Below, piece after piece: positions 32,800 to 41,451 of a stretch of DNA of 64,000 nucleotides. Each line of letters starts with the position of its first letter. Positions within the stretch are counted from its first letter, which is position 1. Origin of the DNA: Kribbella sandramycini (GTDB taxonomy: Bacteria; Actinomycetota; Actinomycetes; Propionibacteriales; Kribbellaceae); NCBI RefSeq assembly GCF_013131805.1, contig NZ_JABJRC010000007.1, positions 62,001 through 126,000 of the forward strand. The letters run 5' to 3'. The notes under the pieces are model-generated. The model saw nothing but the letters and a program-made list of their open reading frames with translations. It made no database searches and had not been told where the DNA came from. The translations under genes were made by a program, and so were the position numbers.

Positions 32800-34020
32800 T
32801 CAGCCGTGAGAGCCGCCGCCTGGGGTGCAGGTGGGGGTTGTCGGGTCGGCCGTGCAGGGAGAGCTGGTGGGCGTCTCCGTGGGGGTCGGCGTAGGCGTCG
32901 GGGTCGGGGTGGGTGTGGGGGTCGGCGTCGGCGTGGGAGTCGGCGTCGGGGTCGGCGTGGGCCGCTGTGTCGGCGGCTTCGTCGGCTTCTGGGTCGGTGT
33001 CGTGGTCGTCGGATCCACCGGGTCCGGGGTGCCGGTCGGCGTCGCGGTCGGCTTCTTCGTCGGCGTCGGGGTCGGCGTCTTGGTGCCGTCCGGGATGTCC
33101 GGGACCTCGCGCGGGTCGGTCTTGCGCTCGGCGTTCCCGGCCGGCTTCGGCACCGACAGCAGGCCCTTCTCGTTCGGGATCAGGACGGCGTTCTTGCTGT
33201 AGACGCGCATCCACTTCAGCACGGTGGCGACGAAGTCCTTGGAGTGCTGGTAGCGCAGCAGGGACTCGACCAGGTCGCGCGGGCGCTTCAGGTCGTCGCC
33301 CTCGGCGCACAGGTAGACGGCGACCGTGGTGACGGCGTCGTAGACGTTGTTCGGGTTACGGAAGCCGTCGCCGTTGCCGTCGGCGCCGAAGTCGTCCCAG
33401 ACCTGCGGGATGATCTGCATCGGCCCGACCGCGCGGTCCCAGACCAGGTCGCCGTCGAACTTGCCCTTGTCGCTGTCGGTGATCCGGCCGTTGCCGCCCT
33501 TGCCGTTCAGCTGGGGGCCGAGGATCTTGCCGCGGGTGGTACCCGCGACGTCGACCCGGCCGCCGCTCGCGTGGTCGGACTCGACCTTGCCGATCCCGGC
33601 CAGCAGCGGCCAGGTGAGGCCGCAGTTCGGCCGGACCACGGCGAGATTCGCGGTGGCGCGGCGGTAGGCGGGGAAGACCCCGCGCGGGATGCCGTTGACG
33701 GCATCCGGACGCCCGGGACGGACGACCGAGCGGCCGTCGGTGGCCCCTTGGACGGGCACGTCGGCACGGGCGGGTTTGTCGGAGCCGAGCCGGCCGTCCA
33801 CTCCGGGACGCTGCGGCACGATCATCGTCAGTTCGTCGAACTCACCGCTGTTCAGCCCGGCTCCAGGCGAAGGAGCCACCGGACTGTCCGCCGCGAGCTG
33901 ACCGGAGGCACCGGCCCCGCCCGAGGCCACCGTGACGATGGCCCCGACCAGGAGCGGGACCGTGCACAGTGACGCGATGATTATTTTGACCCGACGGTTT
34001 CCACTACGGGTTAGGCGCAT
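32800..34020 (-). CDS. Secreted lytic transglycosylase-like protein with Pro-Thr tail
   Basis: A 406-residue exported protein. The N-terminal basic-hydrophobic segment (about 8-36) is a signal peptide or anchor. The transglycosylase domain (about 115-285) has the putative catalytic Glu in LAGIGKVESDHASGG near 145, the motif RAVGPMQIIPQVWDDFGADG, and NPNNVYDAV, as in MltB-like proteins that cut glycan strands. From about residue 310 on it is Pro/Thr rich, with a long uninterrupted Pro-Thr run, ending in a small Cys-containing tail. The tail may span the wall. It is a paralogue of the adjacent upstream gene. No clear ribosome binding site precedes the ATG. Confidence 0.9.
   Translation of the reverse strand: MRLTRSGNRRVKIIIASLCTVPLLVGAIVTVASGGAGASGQLAADSPVAPSPGAGLNSGEFDELTMIVPQRPGVDGRLGSDKPARADVPVQGATDGRSVVRPGRPDAVNGIPRGVFPAYRRATANLAVVRPNCGLTWPLLAGIGKVESDHASGGRVDVAGTTRGKILGPQLNGKGGNGRITDSDKGKFDGDLVWDRAVGPMQIIPQVWDDFGADGNGDGFRNPNNVYDAVTTVAVYLCAEGDDLKRPRDLVESLLRYQHSKDFVATVLKWMRVYSKNAVLIPNEKGLLSVPKPAGNAERKTDPREVPDIPDGTKTPTPTPTKKPTATPTGTPDPVDPTTTTPTQKPTKPPTQRPTPTPTPTPTPTPTPTPTPTPTPTPTPTETPTSSPCTADPTTPTCTPGGGSHG
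32881..32958. repeat. Low-complexity repeat encoding the Pro-Thr tail
   Basis: A run of degenerate GTCGGC/GTCGGG/GTGGGT hexamers on the plus strand (Thr-Pro codons on the minus strand) encodes about 26 alternating residues of the transglycosylase tail. Variation in the third bases suggests selection for the peptide rather than recent slippage. Confidence 0.9.
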
Positions 34021-34128
34021 GATCTCGTCAACGACCGATGCGCCAAAAAGTTACATCAAGACGACGCAAAGTTACCTGACCCGCAAACCCTCCCGGCAAC
34101 GGGTGCCTGAGGGTGCCCTAACGGGCAG

Positions 34129-35466
34129 TCAGCTCACCGTTTTCGGGGCGTCCTGCGGGGTGGCGGCGGCCGCCTCCGGGTCCGGCGGCGGGGTCGTGCA
34201 GGTCGGCGTCGGCTCCTCGGCCTGCGCCTCGGCCTTCGCCTGCTCGGTCGGGGTGGCCTCCGGCGTGGTCGACGGAGTCTCCTCCGGCGTCGTCGTCGGC
34301 GGCGTCGACGGCGAGCAGGCCGGCGGCTTGGGCGTGGGCGACGTCGGGGTGGTCGGCGTCGTGGGCGTCGGCGTCGGGCGCGGCGTGTACTTCGTCGGCG
34401 GCGTCACCGGCGGCTTCGGCGTACTCGGCGGCGGCGTCGAGGGCTTCGGGGTCGTCGGCGTCCCACCCGGGGTGTTCGGCGGTTTCGGGGACGACGGCTT
34501 CGGGGACGTCGGCTTGGTCGGGGACGGCGTGATCGTCGGCGTCGGAGTCGGCGTCGGAGTGGTGTCCGTCCGGCCGGGGTCGTTCGCGTTGCCGTCGTCG
34601 CCGGGGTTGTCGATCGAGCCGTCGTCGTTCGGGACGGTCACCGTCTGCTTGCTGTAGGACTGCATCCAGCGCAGCACGTTGGAGACGTAGTCCATCGAGT
34701 GGTTGTAGCGCAGCACGGCCTTGACGAGGGCCTGCGCGTCGGCCAGGTTCGAGCCGCCGGAGCACAGGTAGTCACCGGCCGCGCGGGCGGCGTCGTAGAT
34801 GTTGTGCGGGTTCTTGACGCCGTCGCCGTTCCCGTCGGCGCCGAAGGCCTTCCAGGTGCCGGGGATGAACTGCATCGGGCCGACCGCGCGGTCCCACTGC
34901 GTGTTGCCGTCGAACTGGCCCTGGTCGCTGTCGGAGATCGCGGCCATCCCGGGGCCGCCGTTCAGCACCGGGCCGAGGATCTGGCCGCGGGTGTCGCCCT
35001 TCGCGTCGACCTTGCCGCCCTTGGCGTGATCGGACTCGATCTTGCCGATCCCGGCCAGCAGCGGCCAGGTCAGGTGACAGCCCGGTTTCGCGGCGGCCAG
35101 GTCGGCGGCGACCTTCTGGTACGCCGCGAGCACGGTGTTCGGGATACCGGAGGTGTTCCCGGTGACGCCCTGGATCGGGTTCACCGAGCCGTCGGTGGTG
35201 CCGGTGATCGGGACCTGAATGGTCGACTTCTCCTGCGTCGGCAGGCTGCCGTCGACGCCGGGACCGGGCGGCAGGTTGTTCGCCAGCTCGTCGAAGACCG
35301 AATCCGGCCGGGGCTGCGCGAGGGCGTGCGCGTCGACGATGAACGTGTTCGACGTGACGCCGCCGACCACGAAAACGGCGACCATCGCGGTGGGCGGAGC
35401 CAAGCAGACCCAGGTGGCGGTCAGCTTGCCCCGCCACGTGTCCAGGTTCTTGAACTGCTGCCTCAT
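34129..35466 (-). CDS. Secreted lytic transglycosylase-like protein, paralogue
   Basis: A 445-residue paralogue of the gene downstream, with the same order: N-terminal hydrophobic segment (about 20-45), transglycosylase domain with the Glu in LAGIGKIESDHAKGG (near 145), DRAVGPMQFIPGTWKAFGADG and NPHNIYDAA, then a Pro/Thr/Ser-rich tail from about residue 290. The tail differs in sequence from that of the partner and ends in a Glu/Ala stretch. AAGGA lies eight bases before the ATG. The 107 bases to the next gene contain two GTAACTTT repeats 21 bases apart. Both genes probably remodel peptidoglycan. Confidence 0.9.
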   Translation of the reverse strand: MRQQFKNLDTWRGKLTATWVCLAPPTAMVAVFVVGGVTSNTFIVDAHALAQPRPDSVFDELANNLPPGPGVDGSLPTQEKSTIQVPITGTTDGSVNPIQGVTGNTSGIPNTVLAAYQKVAADLAAAKPGCHLTWPLLAGIGKIESDHAKGGKVDAKGDTRGQILGPVLNGGPGMAAISDSDQGQFDGNTQWDRAVGPMQFIPGTWKAFGADGNGDGVKNPHNIYDAARAAGDYLCSGGSNLADAQALVKAVLRYNHSMDYVSNVLRWMQSYSKQTVTVPNDDGSIDNPGDDGNANDPGRTDTTPTPTPTPTITPSPTKPTSPKPSSPKPPNTPGGTPTTPKPSTPPPSTPKPPVTPPTKYTPRPTPTPTTPTTPTSPTPKPPACSPSTPPTTTPEETPSTTPEATPTEQAKAEAQAEEPTPTCTTPPPDPEAAAATPQDAPKTVS

Positions 35467-35545
35467 CCGATCCGTCCTTCGACGTTCCGCAGTAACTGTC
35501 CATCCGGGCGTAGGGACGATCTTAGCGGGCTCAGGATCATCGACA

Positions 35546-35581
35546 ACCGGTCACGGGGTGTCACTTGATGCAGTGACCGGT
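35546..35581 (-). terminator. Possible terminator after ffh
   Basis: A 9-base perfect inverted repeat (ACCGGTCAC with GTGACCGGT) with an 18-base loop lies 25 bases after the ffh stop on the minus strand. It has no U-run, so it is a moderate candidate. Confidence 0.5.
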
Positions 35582-35606
35582 GGTCCGATCGGGCAGGACG
35601 GCGGGA

Positions 35607-37166
35607 CTACTTGCCCCCGCCGAGCATCTTCTTCAGGTCGTCCGGGAGCTCGAAGTCGCCGCCGCCGGCCGCCCCGCCGAAGGCCGCCGGGAGCTGGCCG
35701 GGCTGCGGCTCCGACGGCTGCGGAGCGCCCTGACCGGCCCGCTTGGCCGGGTTGCCCGAGCCGCGCTTCTTGGCCTTCTTCTGCTGTTGCTGCTTGGCCT
35801 TGCGGCCGCCGCCGCCCGGCATCCCCGGCATCCCGGGCATCCCCGGGAGGCCCTTGCCGGAGGCCATCGCGGCCATCATCTTGCGGGCCTCGAAGAACCG
35901 CTCGACCAGGCCGCTGACGGTGGCCACCTCCGTCCCCGAGCCCTTCGCGATCCGGGCCCGGCGGGAGCCGTTGATGATGTTCGGGTCGTTGCGCTCGGCC
36001 GGCGTCATCGAGTGGATGACCGCCTCGATGCGATCGATCTCACGCTCGTCGAAGTTCTCCAGCTGGTCCTTGAACTGGTTCGCGCCGGGCAGCATGCCGA
36101 AGATCTTGGTCAGCGGGCCCATCTTGCGCACCGACTGCATCTGGGCGAGGAAGTCGTCCAGCGTGAAGTCCTTACCGCCCTTCTTCTGCAGTTTGGCCGC
36201 GGTCTTGGCCGCCGCCTCCGCGTCGAAGGTGCGCTCGGCCTGCTCGATCAGGCTCATCACGTCGCCCATGCCGAGGATGCGCGACGCCATCCGGTCGGGG
36301 TGGAAGACGTCGAAGTCCTCGAGCTTCTCGCCGTTGCTGGCGAACATCACCTGGCGGCCGGTCACCTGGGCGATCGACAGCGCGGCGCCACCGCGGGCGT
36401 CGCCGTCCAGCTTGGACAGCACGACGCCGTCGAAGCCGACGCCGTCCAGGAAGGCCTGCGCCGTGGTGACGGCGTCCTGACCGATCATCGCGTCGACGAC
36501 GAAGAGGATCTCGTCCGGGCTGACAGCGTCGCGGATGTCCGCGGCCTGCTTCATCAGCTCCTCGTCGACACCCAGCCGGCCGGCCGTGTCGACGATGACG
36601 ACGCTGTGCTGCTTGGCGCGCGCCTCGTCCATCGCCTTCCGCGCGACCTCCACCGGGTCGCCGACGCCGTTCCCCGGTTCGGGCGCGTAGACCGGCACGC
36701 CGGCCCGCTCGCCGACCACCTGCAGCTGGGTCACGGCGTTCGGCCGCTGCAGGTCCGCCGCGACCAGGATCGGCGTCTGGTGCTTGGTCTCCTTGAGCCA
36801 CTTCGCGAGCTTGCCGGCCAGCGTCGTCTTACCCGCGCCCTGCAGACCCGCGAGCATGATCACCGTCGGCGGCCGCTTGGCCATCCGCAGCTCACGCGTC
36901 TCGCCGCCGAGGATGCTCACCAGCTCCTCGTTGACGATCTTGATCACCTGCTGCGCCGGGTTCAGCCCGCCGCGCACCTCGGCGCCGCCGGCCCGCTCCC
37001 GCACCTTCGCGATGAACTCCCGGACCACCGGCAGCGCGACATCCGCCTCCAGCAGCGCGATCCGGATCTCCCGCGTGGTCGCCTCGATATCGGCATCGGT
37101 CAGCTTGCCCTTGCCGCGCAGATTCTTGAACGCGGCGGACAACCGATCGGAAAGCGTGTCGAACAC
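35607..37166 (-). CDS. ffh: Signal recognition particle protein Ffh
   Basis: Ffh (SRP54) binds 4.5S RNA and hydrophobic signal sequences and delivers ribosomes to FtsY, which is also encoded in this window (61923). About 519 residues: N domain (FDTLSDRLSAAFKNLRG), G domain with GLQGAGKTTLAGKLA near 105, DTAGRLGVDEEL near 185 and LSKLDGDARGG near 245, then the Met-rich M domain from about 300. The C-terminus has a Gly/Met repeat (GMPGMPG) and a Lys-rich stretch. A GTG at 37166 was chosen because it matches the family N-terminus; an ATG at 37178 directly abuts the ribosome binding site and is less likely. Confidence 0.96.
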   Translation of the reverse strand: MFDTLSDRLSAAFKNLRGKGKLTDADIEATTREIRIALLEADVALPVVREFIAKVRERAGGAEVRGGLNPAQQVIKIVNEELVSILGGETRELRMAKRPPTVIMLAGLQGAGKTTLAGKLAKWLKETKHQTPILVAADLQRPNAVTQLQVVGERAGVPVYAPEPGNGVGDPVEVARKAMDEARAKQHSVVIVDTAGRLGVDEELMKQAADIRDAVSPDEILFVVDAMIGQDAVTTAQAFLDGVGFDGVVLSKLDGDARGGAALSIAQVTGRQVMFASNGEKLEDFDVFHPDRMASRILGMGDVMSLIEQAERTFDAEAAAKTAAKLQKKGGKDFTLDDFLAQMQSVRKMGPLTKIFGMLPGANQFKDQLENFDEREIDRIEAVIHSMTPAERNDPNIINGSRRARIAKGSGTEVATVSGLVERFFEARKMMAAMASGKGLPGMPGMPGMPGGGGRKAKQQQQKKAKKRGSGNPAKRAGQGAPQPSEPQPGQLPAAFGGAAGGGDFELPDDLKKMLGGGK

Positions 37167-37299
37167 GAGAACATCCATCCTCTAGCCAGGACCGAACAAC
37201 TCCCCGAGTCTACCGGCCTGCCGACGCCCGCTTCCCGCCCCGCCGCCCTGGCCTGGATGATGATGTCGGGAGCACCTCACCGATCGTCGAAAGGGTCCG

Positions 37300-37719
37300 A
37301 TGGAGTTCGAGCGGTTCACCCGGGAATACGCCGTGGCGCGGACGGAGCTGGAGTCCGGCCGGCTCACCGACGTCGGCGAGATCAAGGCGCAGCTGCAGGA
37401 GCTGGCCGCCCAGCTGGAAACGGCAACGGATCGCGAGGTCGCAGCCGGTCTGATCGCCCGGCTCGCGGCACCGGAGAACTCCGAGCAGTCGCCGGAGCTG
37501 AAATCAGCGCTCCGCGTCCTGGACGAGGCGGACTTCACCAGCGGCACCCCGGAGCAGCGCCTGGCCGCACTGGCCGCGGCGCGGCGCCAGATCTGGGCGA
37601 TCGCCGACCGCGCCGGAGCCGACAGCGGCGCCATCCGCGGGCTCACCCGCGGCCTGGAGCGATCCGAGGAGTTGCTCACCGACGACCCCTGGAACAACCC
37701 GTCGCCATCCGGAGCCTGA
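37300..37719 (+). CDS. Helical hypothetical protein, partner of the HExxH protein
   Basis: A 139-residue protein with no recognised domain. It is predicted mostly alpha-helical, Ala/Glu/Leu/Arg-rich (for example EIKAQLQELAAQLETATDREV), with no signal peptide or membrane segment and a short disordered end (DDPWNNPSPSGA). It is divergent from ffh and its stop lies one base before the ATG of the next gene, so the two form a coupled unit. A role as regulator, chaperone or antagonist of the downstream HExxH protein is inference only. Confidence 0.75.
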   Translation: MEFERFTREYAVARTELESGRLTDVGEIKAQLQELAAQLETATDREVAAGLIARLAAPENSEQSPELKSALRVLDEADFTSGTPEQRLAALAAARRQIWAIADRAGADSGAIRGLTRGLERSEELLTDDPWNNPSPSGA

Positions 37720-37720
37720 G

Positions 37721-38860
37721 ATGTCCCCGAACGACGGCATGGTCCGGGTCGACCCGTCGTCCCGGACGTACCAGGAGTTCGCCCGGCTCTACCAGATCGC
37801 CCAGGAGCTGCGCCCGGGCAGCGAAGACCGCTGGAACCGCGAGCTGTACGCGCGCACCGACGACAAGTGGGGCGGCCTGGCCGTCGACGGGACCATGCGG
37901 CTGCACAAGGACCTGGTCCTCGACCAGCTGACCGGTGGCGAGCCGACCGACGATCCGGACCGGCAGGCGCAGGCATTGGCGACGGTCTTGCACGAGTCCG
38001 AACATGCACGGGTCGCGATCGACGCGCCGGGTGAGCCGAACGCCGTCCGACGGCGGGAGTCCTTCGGCCTCGACGAGTCGCTCACCGAGCTGAGCACCGG
38101 TGACAACTTCCCCGAGTTCGTCCAGCGGGCCGGGTATGCCGGAGTTCCGCAGCCGACGCCGGAGTATCCGGGCGCGGTCCGGGCCGGCTCGGAGCTGCTC
38201 GATCGTGCCACCAGCTCCGCCGCGGAGCGTCAGCAGTTGTTGCAGTCCGCCCTCGACCAGCCGGTGGTGATGCGCTTCGACGCCGTCGCCGACCACATCG
38301 TGCGCAACGAACTCGCGGATGTGGTGCCGCCGGAGCCGGCGCACCAGCAGGCCGCTCGCGCCCAGCTGGTCAACCAGATGGCGATTCCCGAATGGGACGG
38401 CGTACAGCACCGGCCGAACGCCGGCGGCCTGACCGCCGACCTCACCCGGGCCGGCGTAGATCGCGCCGTCGGACAGCTCCGCGAGCACTACCGGCAGAGC
38501 CCGGACGAACCGTATCCGGCGGTCACGCCGAACCCGGCGGCTTCGCGCGCGGCGCAGGCCGGGGAGCAACAGCGGACCATCAGCGCCGAGGAGCTGCGTG
38601 CACTGCCGCCCCCGGCCGCGGAGAGCCGGATCGCATCAGCGGCCGAGCGCGCGACCGCGACAGCCGCGCAGCCGGGCAACAGCCCGGGGGCGACGAGTGG
38701 CCAGCAGGTGACCGACGCCGGGCGGGACGGCGGTCTCGCGCGGTTCCTGGCCGACCAGCCCGCGGCGTCCGGGGCGGTGCAGAACGCGCCGGACCTCGGG
38801 GACGGCGCCCGTGGCCGGCCGGAGCGCGCCGGGCAGACAACCGGGATGGAGCGGGGGTAA
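37721..38860 (+). CDS. Unrecognised protein with HExxH zinc-peptidase-like motif
   Basis: A 379-residue protein without signal peptide. Residues 90-96 read LHESEHA, a canonical HExxH zinc site (His91, Glu92, His95), followed by GLDESLTEL, where Glu119 or Glu123 could be the third ligand as in gluzincins. The region before it (WNRELYARTDDKWGGLAVDG) looks folded. From about residue 265 the protein is Ala/Pro/Gln-rich and probably disordered. No family is recognised. It follows the 139-residue gene by one base. A cytosolic zincin or a toxin-like effector are both possible. Confidence 0.72.
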   Translation: MSPNDGMVRVDPSSRTYQEFARLYQIAQELRPGSEDRWNRELYARTDDKWGGLAVDGTMRLHKDLVLDQLTGGEPTDDPDRQAQALATVLHESEHARVAIDAPGEPNAVRRRESFGLDESLTELSTGDNFPEFVQRAGYAGVPQPTPEYPGAVRAGSELLDRATSSAAERQQLLQSALDQPVVMRFDAVADHIVRNELADVVPPEPAHQQAARAQLVNQMAIPEWDGVQHRPNAGGLTADLTRAGVDRAVGQLREHYRQSPDEPYPAVTPNPAASRAAQAGEQQRTISAEELRALPPPAAESRIASAAERATATAAQPGNSPGATSGQQVTDAGRDGGLARFLADQPAASGAVQNAPDLGDGARGRPERAGQTTGMERG

Positions 38861-38906
38861 GGTCTGCTAACCGAGCGAGTACGGGTTAGTGGTTAGGGGT
38901 GGGTTG

Positions 38907-39788
38907 ATGCGGGTTGTGGTGGACGGGCCGTCGAACTTGGGTTTGCGACCGCCGGTCGCGGGGGCGGTGCCGGGGTGTTACAAGTTGGCGGGGGCGTTGC
39001 GGGATCAGGGGATCCGGGAGCGGATCGGGGCGGTGGACGGCGGGTGCGTGGTGCCGCCGCGGTACGACCGGGCCGGGTGGCAGCCGGGGGACGGGGTGTT
39101 CAACGCGGCGGGGATGGCGGCGTACAGCGTGCGGCTGGCCGATCGGGTCGGCGGGTTTGTTGCTGAGGGCAAGTTTGTGGTGCTGCTCGGGGGTGAGTGC
39201 AGCAACGTGCTCGGGCCGGCGTTGGCGCTGAAACGACTGGGGCGGTACGGCGTCGTCTACCTCGACGGGCATTCGGACATGCGGACGGTCGACAACGACG
39301 CGTACGTCGGCGCCGCGGGCGGCGAGGCGCTGGCGTTGGCGACCGGGCGCGGGCAGGCGGATCTGACCGATCTGGAGGGGCGGGCGCCGTACGTACTCGA
39401 CACCGACGCGGTGATGCTGGGCTATCGCGAGGACGAGGCGTACCTGGAGACGCTCGACGAGGCGGGGATCCCGCACTGGTCGGCACGCCGGATCATCGAC
39501 GACCCGGCAGCCGCCGCGGCCGGCGTACTCGAGCATCTGACCCGGCCGGAGCTGGACGGCTTCTGGGTACACCTCGACGTCGACATCCTGGACGCCGCGA
39601 TCATGCCGGCCGTCGACAGCCCAGACCCAGGCGGCCTCGACCACGCGCAGCTACGGGCGCTGCTGCAGCCGCTGCTGGCCGCGCCGAACTGCGTCGGGAT
39701 CGACATCGGCATCTACGACCCCGATCTCGATCCCGACCTGATTTACGCGGCCGAGCTCACCGACACGCTGGTGGCAGCGCTCAGCTGA
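38907..39788 (+). CDS. Divergent arginase/ureohydrolase-family protein
   Basis: A 293-residue protein of the arginase fold. Two of the three metal motifs are clear: YLDGHSDMRT for the DxHxD site and HLDVDILDAA for DxDxxD. The first motif, usually GGDHS, reads GGECSNV, so its metal-binding His is replaced by Cys. True arginase or agmatinase activity is therefore doubtful; it may belong to a variant subfamily with other metal use or substrate. The ATG at 38907 fits; an upstream GTG adds six residues. It converges with and overlaps the next gene by eight bases. Confidence 0.85.
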   Translation: MRVVVDGPSNLGLRPPVAGAVPGCYKLAGALRDQGIRERIGAVDGGCVVPPRYDRAGWQPGDGVFNAAGMAAYSVRLADRVGGFVAEGKFVVLLGGECSNVLGPALALKRLGRYGVVYLDGHSDMRTVDNDAYVGAAGGEALALATGRGQADLTDLEGRAPYVLDTDAVMLGYREDEAYLETLDEAGIPHWSARRIIDDPAAAAAGVLEHLTRPELDGFWVHLDVDILDAAIMPAVDSPDPGGLDHAQLRALLQPLLAAPNCVGIDIGIYDPDLDPDLIYAAELTDTLVAALS

Positions 39789-40287
39789 ACGAGACCGGGA
39801 TGTAGACGTCGCCGGTGCGGTCGCTCGACGCGAAGTGGTCGCGGCGGCTGACGATCGCGCAGGTGATGTCCGGGTCGCTGCAGTCGAGGCCGGAGTTCAC
39901 CTCGGCGATCCGGATCTGCGCGGTGAACGTCCCGTTCGACGCGATCGGGTACGACGCGCTGCCGCCGAGCGGGTTGTTCGTCACCCACGCCGACGGGCCG
40001 ACCGTCGTCCCACCCTGGCCGTCACCACCCGCGCACGGGCTCGGCTTGGTGCCGTAGCTGTAGTCCGACGGGACGGCGCACAGCGCCACGTAGTACCCCT
40101 GCGCCGGGTTGTAGCCACTGCCGGTCACGGTGATGGTCTCGCCGGCCTTCGCGAGGCCGGTGGCGTTCGAGGCGTTCAGGGTCTTGCCAAGATTCGAAGC
40201 GCTTCCGGGCGCGGCCGAGGCCGGAGCGACCAGCCCGGCCGAGAGCGCGACGGCGGCGGTGAGAGTCAGAACGATACGACGCATCAT
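39781..40287 (-). CDS. Secreted neocarzinostatin-like Ig-fold protein, iron-box controlled
   Basis: A 168-residue exported protein with a signal peptide cut after ASA near residue 25. The mature part resembles the neocarzinostatin/macromomycin apoprotein fold: KAGETITVTGSGYNPAQGYYVALCAV at its start, NGTFTAQIRI in the middle, and a Cys pair in LDCSDPDITCAI near the end, finishing in VYIPVSF. Such domains bind small molecules in antibiotic carriers and also occur beside haem-uptake proteins. A DtxR/IdeR-type iron box lies 22 bases upstream of the start, so expression in iron limitation is likely. A haem or siderophore role is inference. Confidence 0.8.
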   Translation of the reverse strand: MMRRIVLTLTAAVALSAGLVAPASAAPGSASNLGKTLNASNATGLAKAGETITVTGSGYNPAQGYYVALCAVPSDYSYGTKPSPCAGGDGQGGTTVGPSAWVTNNPLGGSASYPIASNGTFTAQIRIAEVNSGLDCSDPDITCAIVSRRDHFASSDRTGDVYIPVSFS

Positions 40288-40308
40288 CTGAGCGGAAACT
40301 CCCTTGAG

Positions 40309-40327
40309 ATAGGTAAGCCTTACCTAA
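40309..40327. promoter_or_regulatory. DtxR/IdeR iron-regulator box
   Basis: ATAGGTAAGCCTTACCTAA is a 19-base near-perfect palindrome (AGGTAAG C CTTACCT core) matching the DtxR/IdeR consensus TTAGGTTAGGCTAACCTAA at 16 of 19 positions. A weaker second copy (AGGTTAG TC GTTACCT) follows at 40331-40346. Placed just upstream of the secreted protein gene at 40287, it should repress it when iron is plentiful. Confidence 0.85.
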
Positions 40328-40340
40328 CTAAGGTTAGTCG

Positions 40341-41381
40341 TTACCTGACTCCGGAGGGAAGCTCCCAGACCAGCCCCTGACCGTGACCCTCGATACGTCC
40401 GAGCACCCGCCGGACGCCGCCCGGCCAGGTCTCCACCTCGATCAGGAAGCCCTGCTCGGGCCCCGGCTCGTACCGCAGCCGCGCGAACGGCGCCGACGCG
40501 TCGGCCCGCTCCCCCAGCTCGGCCACCAGCGCATCCACAGCTGCGCGGTCGTCGTCGGTCAGGTACTGCCACATGATCGAGTGCCACAACACCGTCAGAT
40601 GCCCCGGCGACACCTCGAGCCCGCGGACGAACGACACCGCATCTTCACGCCGCACATCAGCCGGCACCCGCCGCGCGACCTCCACCGCCGCCCGCAGCCG
40701 CGCCAACCGCTCCGGCATATCCGCCCACACGTACGACGCGAGCGTCCGCGCCCCCTCCTCCGACAGCGGATTCACCGGCGCGATATCAGCCCCAATCCGC
40801 TCGGCGACCCGCAGCTCAACCGGCTCCAGCACCCGCCCCGACCACGCGTCCTCGATGACCACCGGGCTGTCGACAGCGCCGTACGCCCGCCCGTCCGCGA
40901 CGTACCGAAACTGGTCAGCCCGCAGATTCAACCCAGCACTGGCCCCCATCTCGAACAACCGCACCGGCAACGGCACCTCCCGCACCAGCTGCAGCAACCC
41001 GCCGTACAACGCCGCCGACCGCCGCACCTCATTGGTCTGCGGCGGCTGCGTCAACAACGCCCGTACCTCACCCGACCGAGCCCCCAGCACCTGCTCGAAC
41101 GCCTCCCACCCGAGCACCGGATCCCAAACCCCACCCACACTCGGATAGAACCCCGCCAGCTCCGGCACCTCCCCCGCCAGCACCAGCCCATGCACACCCC
41201 CCAACAACCGCAACCCCACCGCCTCCCCCGGCCCGGCCCCCTCATACCCAGCCAACACCGCAGCAGACACCCCACCCACCTCGAAGTCGTCCACCACCCG
41301 CCGCAACAACTCGGCATACATAGGCGACCCCAGCCCCGCACACCACCCGGCCTGCCGCTGCAAAGACTCCACAAGACCCAT
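40341..41381 (-). CDS. DUF2332 family protein
   Basis: A 346-residue cytosolic protein of the DUF2332 family, common in actinobacteria and of unknown function. Typical features are QRQAGWCAGLGSPMYAELL at the start, QTNEVRRSAALYGGLL, RLFEMGASAGLNLRADQF (resembling a methyltransferase glycine loop) and TVLWHSIMWQYL. Third codon positions are extremely C-rich on the plus strand. It ends close to the iron box of the next gene, but its own promoter is upstream at 41382-41451. Confidence 0.88.
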   Translation of the reverse strand: MGLVESLQRQAGWCAGLGSPMYAELLRRVVDDFEVGGVSAAVLAGYEGAGPGEAVGLRLLGGVHGLVLAGEVPELAGFYPSVGGVWDPVLGWEAFEQVLGARSGEVRALLTQPPQTNEVRRSAALYGGLLQLVREVPLPVRLFEMGASAGLNLRADQFRYVADGRAYGAVDSPVVIEDAWSGRVLEPVELRVAERIGADIAPVNPLSEEGARTLASYVWADMPERLARLRAAVEVARRVPADVRREDAVSFVRGLEVSPGHLTVLWHSIMWQYLTDDDRAAVDALVAELGERADASAPFARLRYEPGPEQGFLIEVETWPGGVRRVLGRIEGHGQGLVWELPSGVR

Positions 41382-41451
41382 ACCCCGACCCTAGAACCAA
41401 AAGCCGGCGCCGCCGCCAGCCCCACCTGACGACGACGCCGACCCAGTCAGC

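Noticed and set aside
32881..32958. GT/GC-rich hexamers as an independent repeat element
   Set aside because: They are codons of the Pro-Thr tail of a secreted transglycosylase.
34047..34075. Paired GTAACTTT as a defined MtrA box
   Set aside because: The spacing of 21 bases does not fit the short spacer of the MtrA motif as I recall it; noted only as a repeat.
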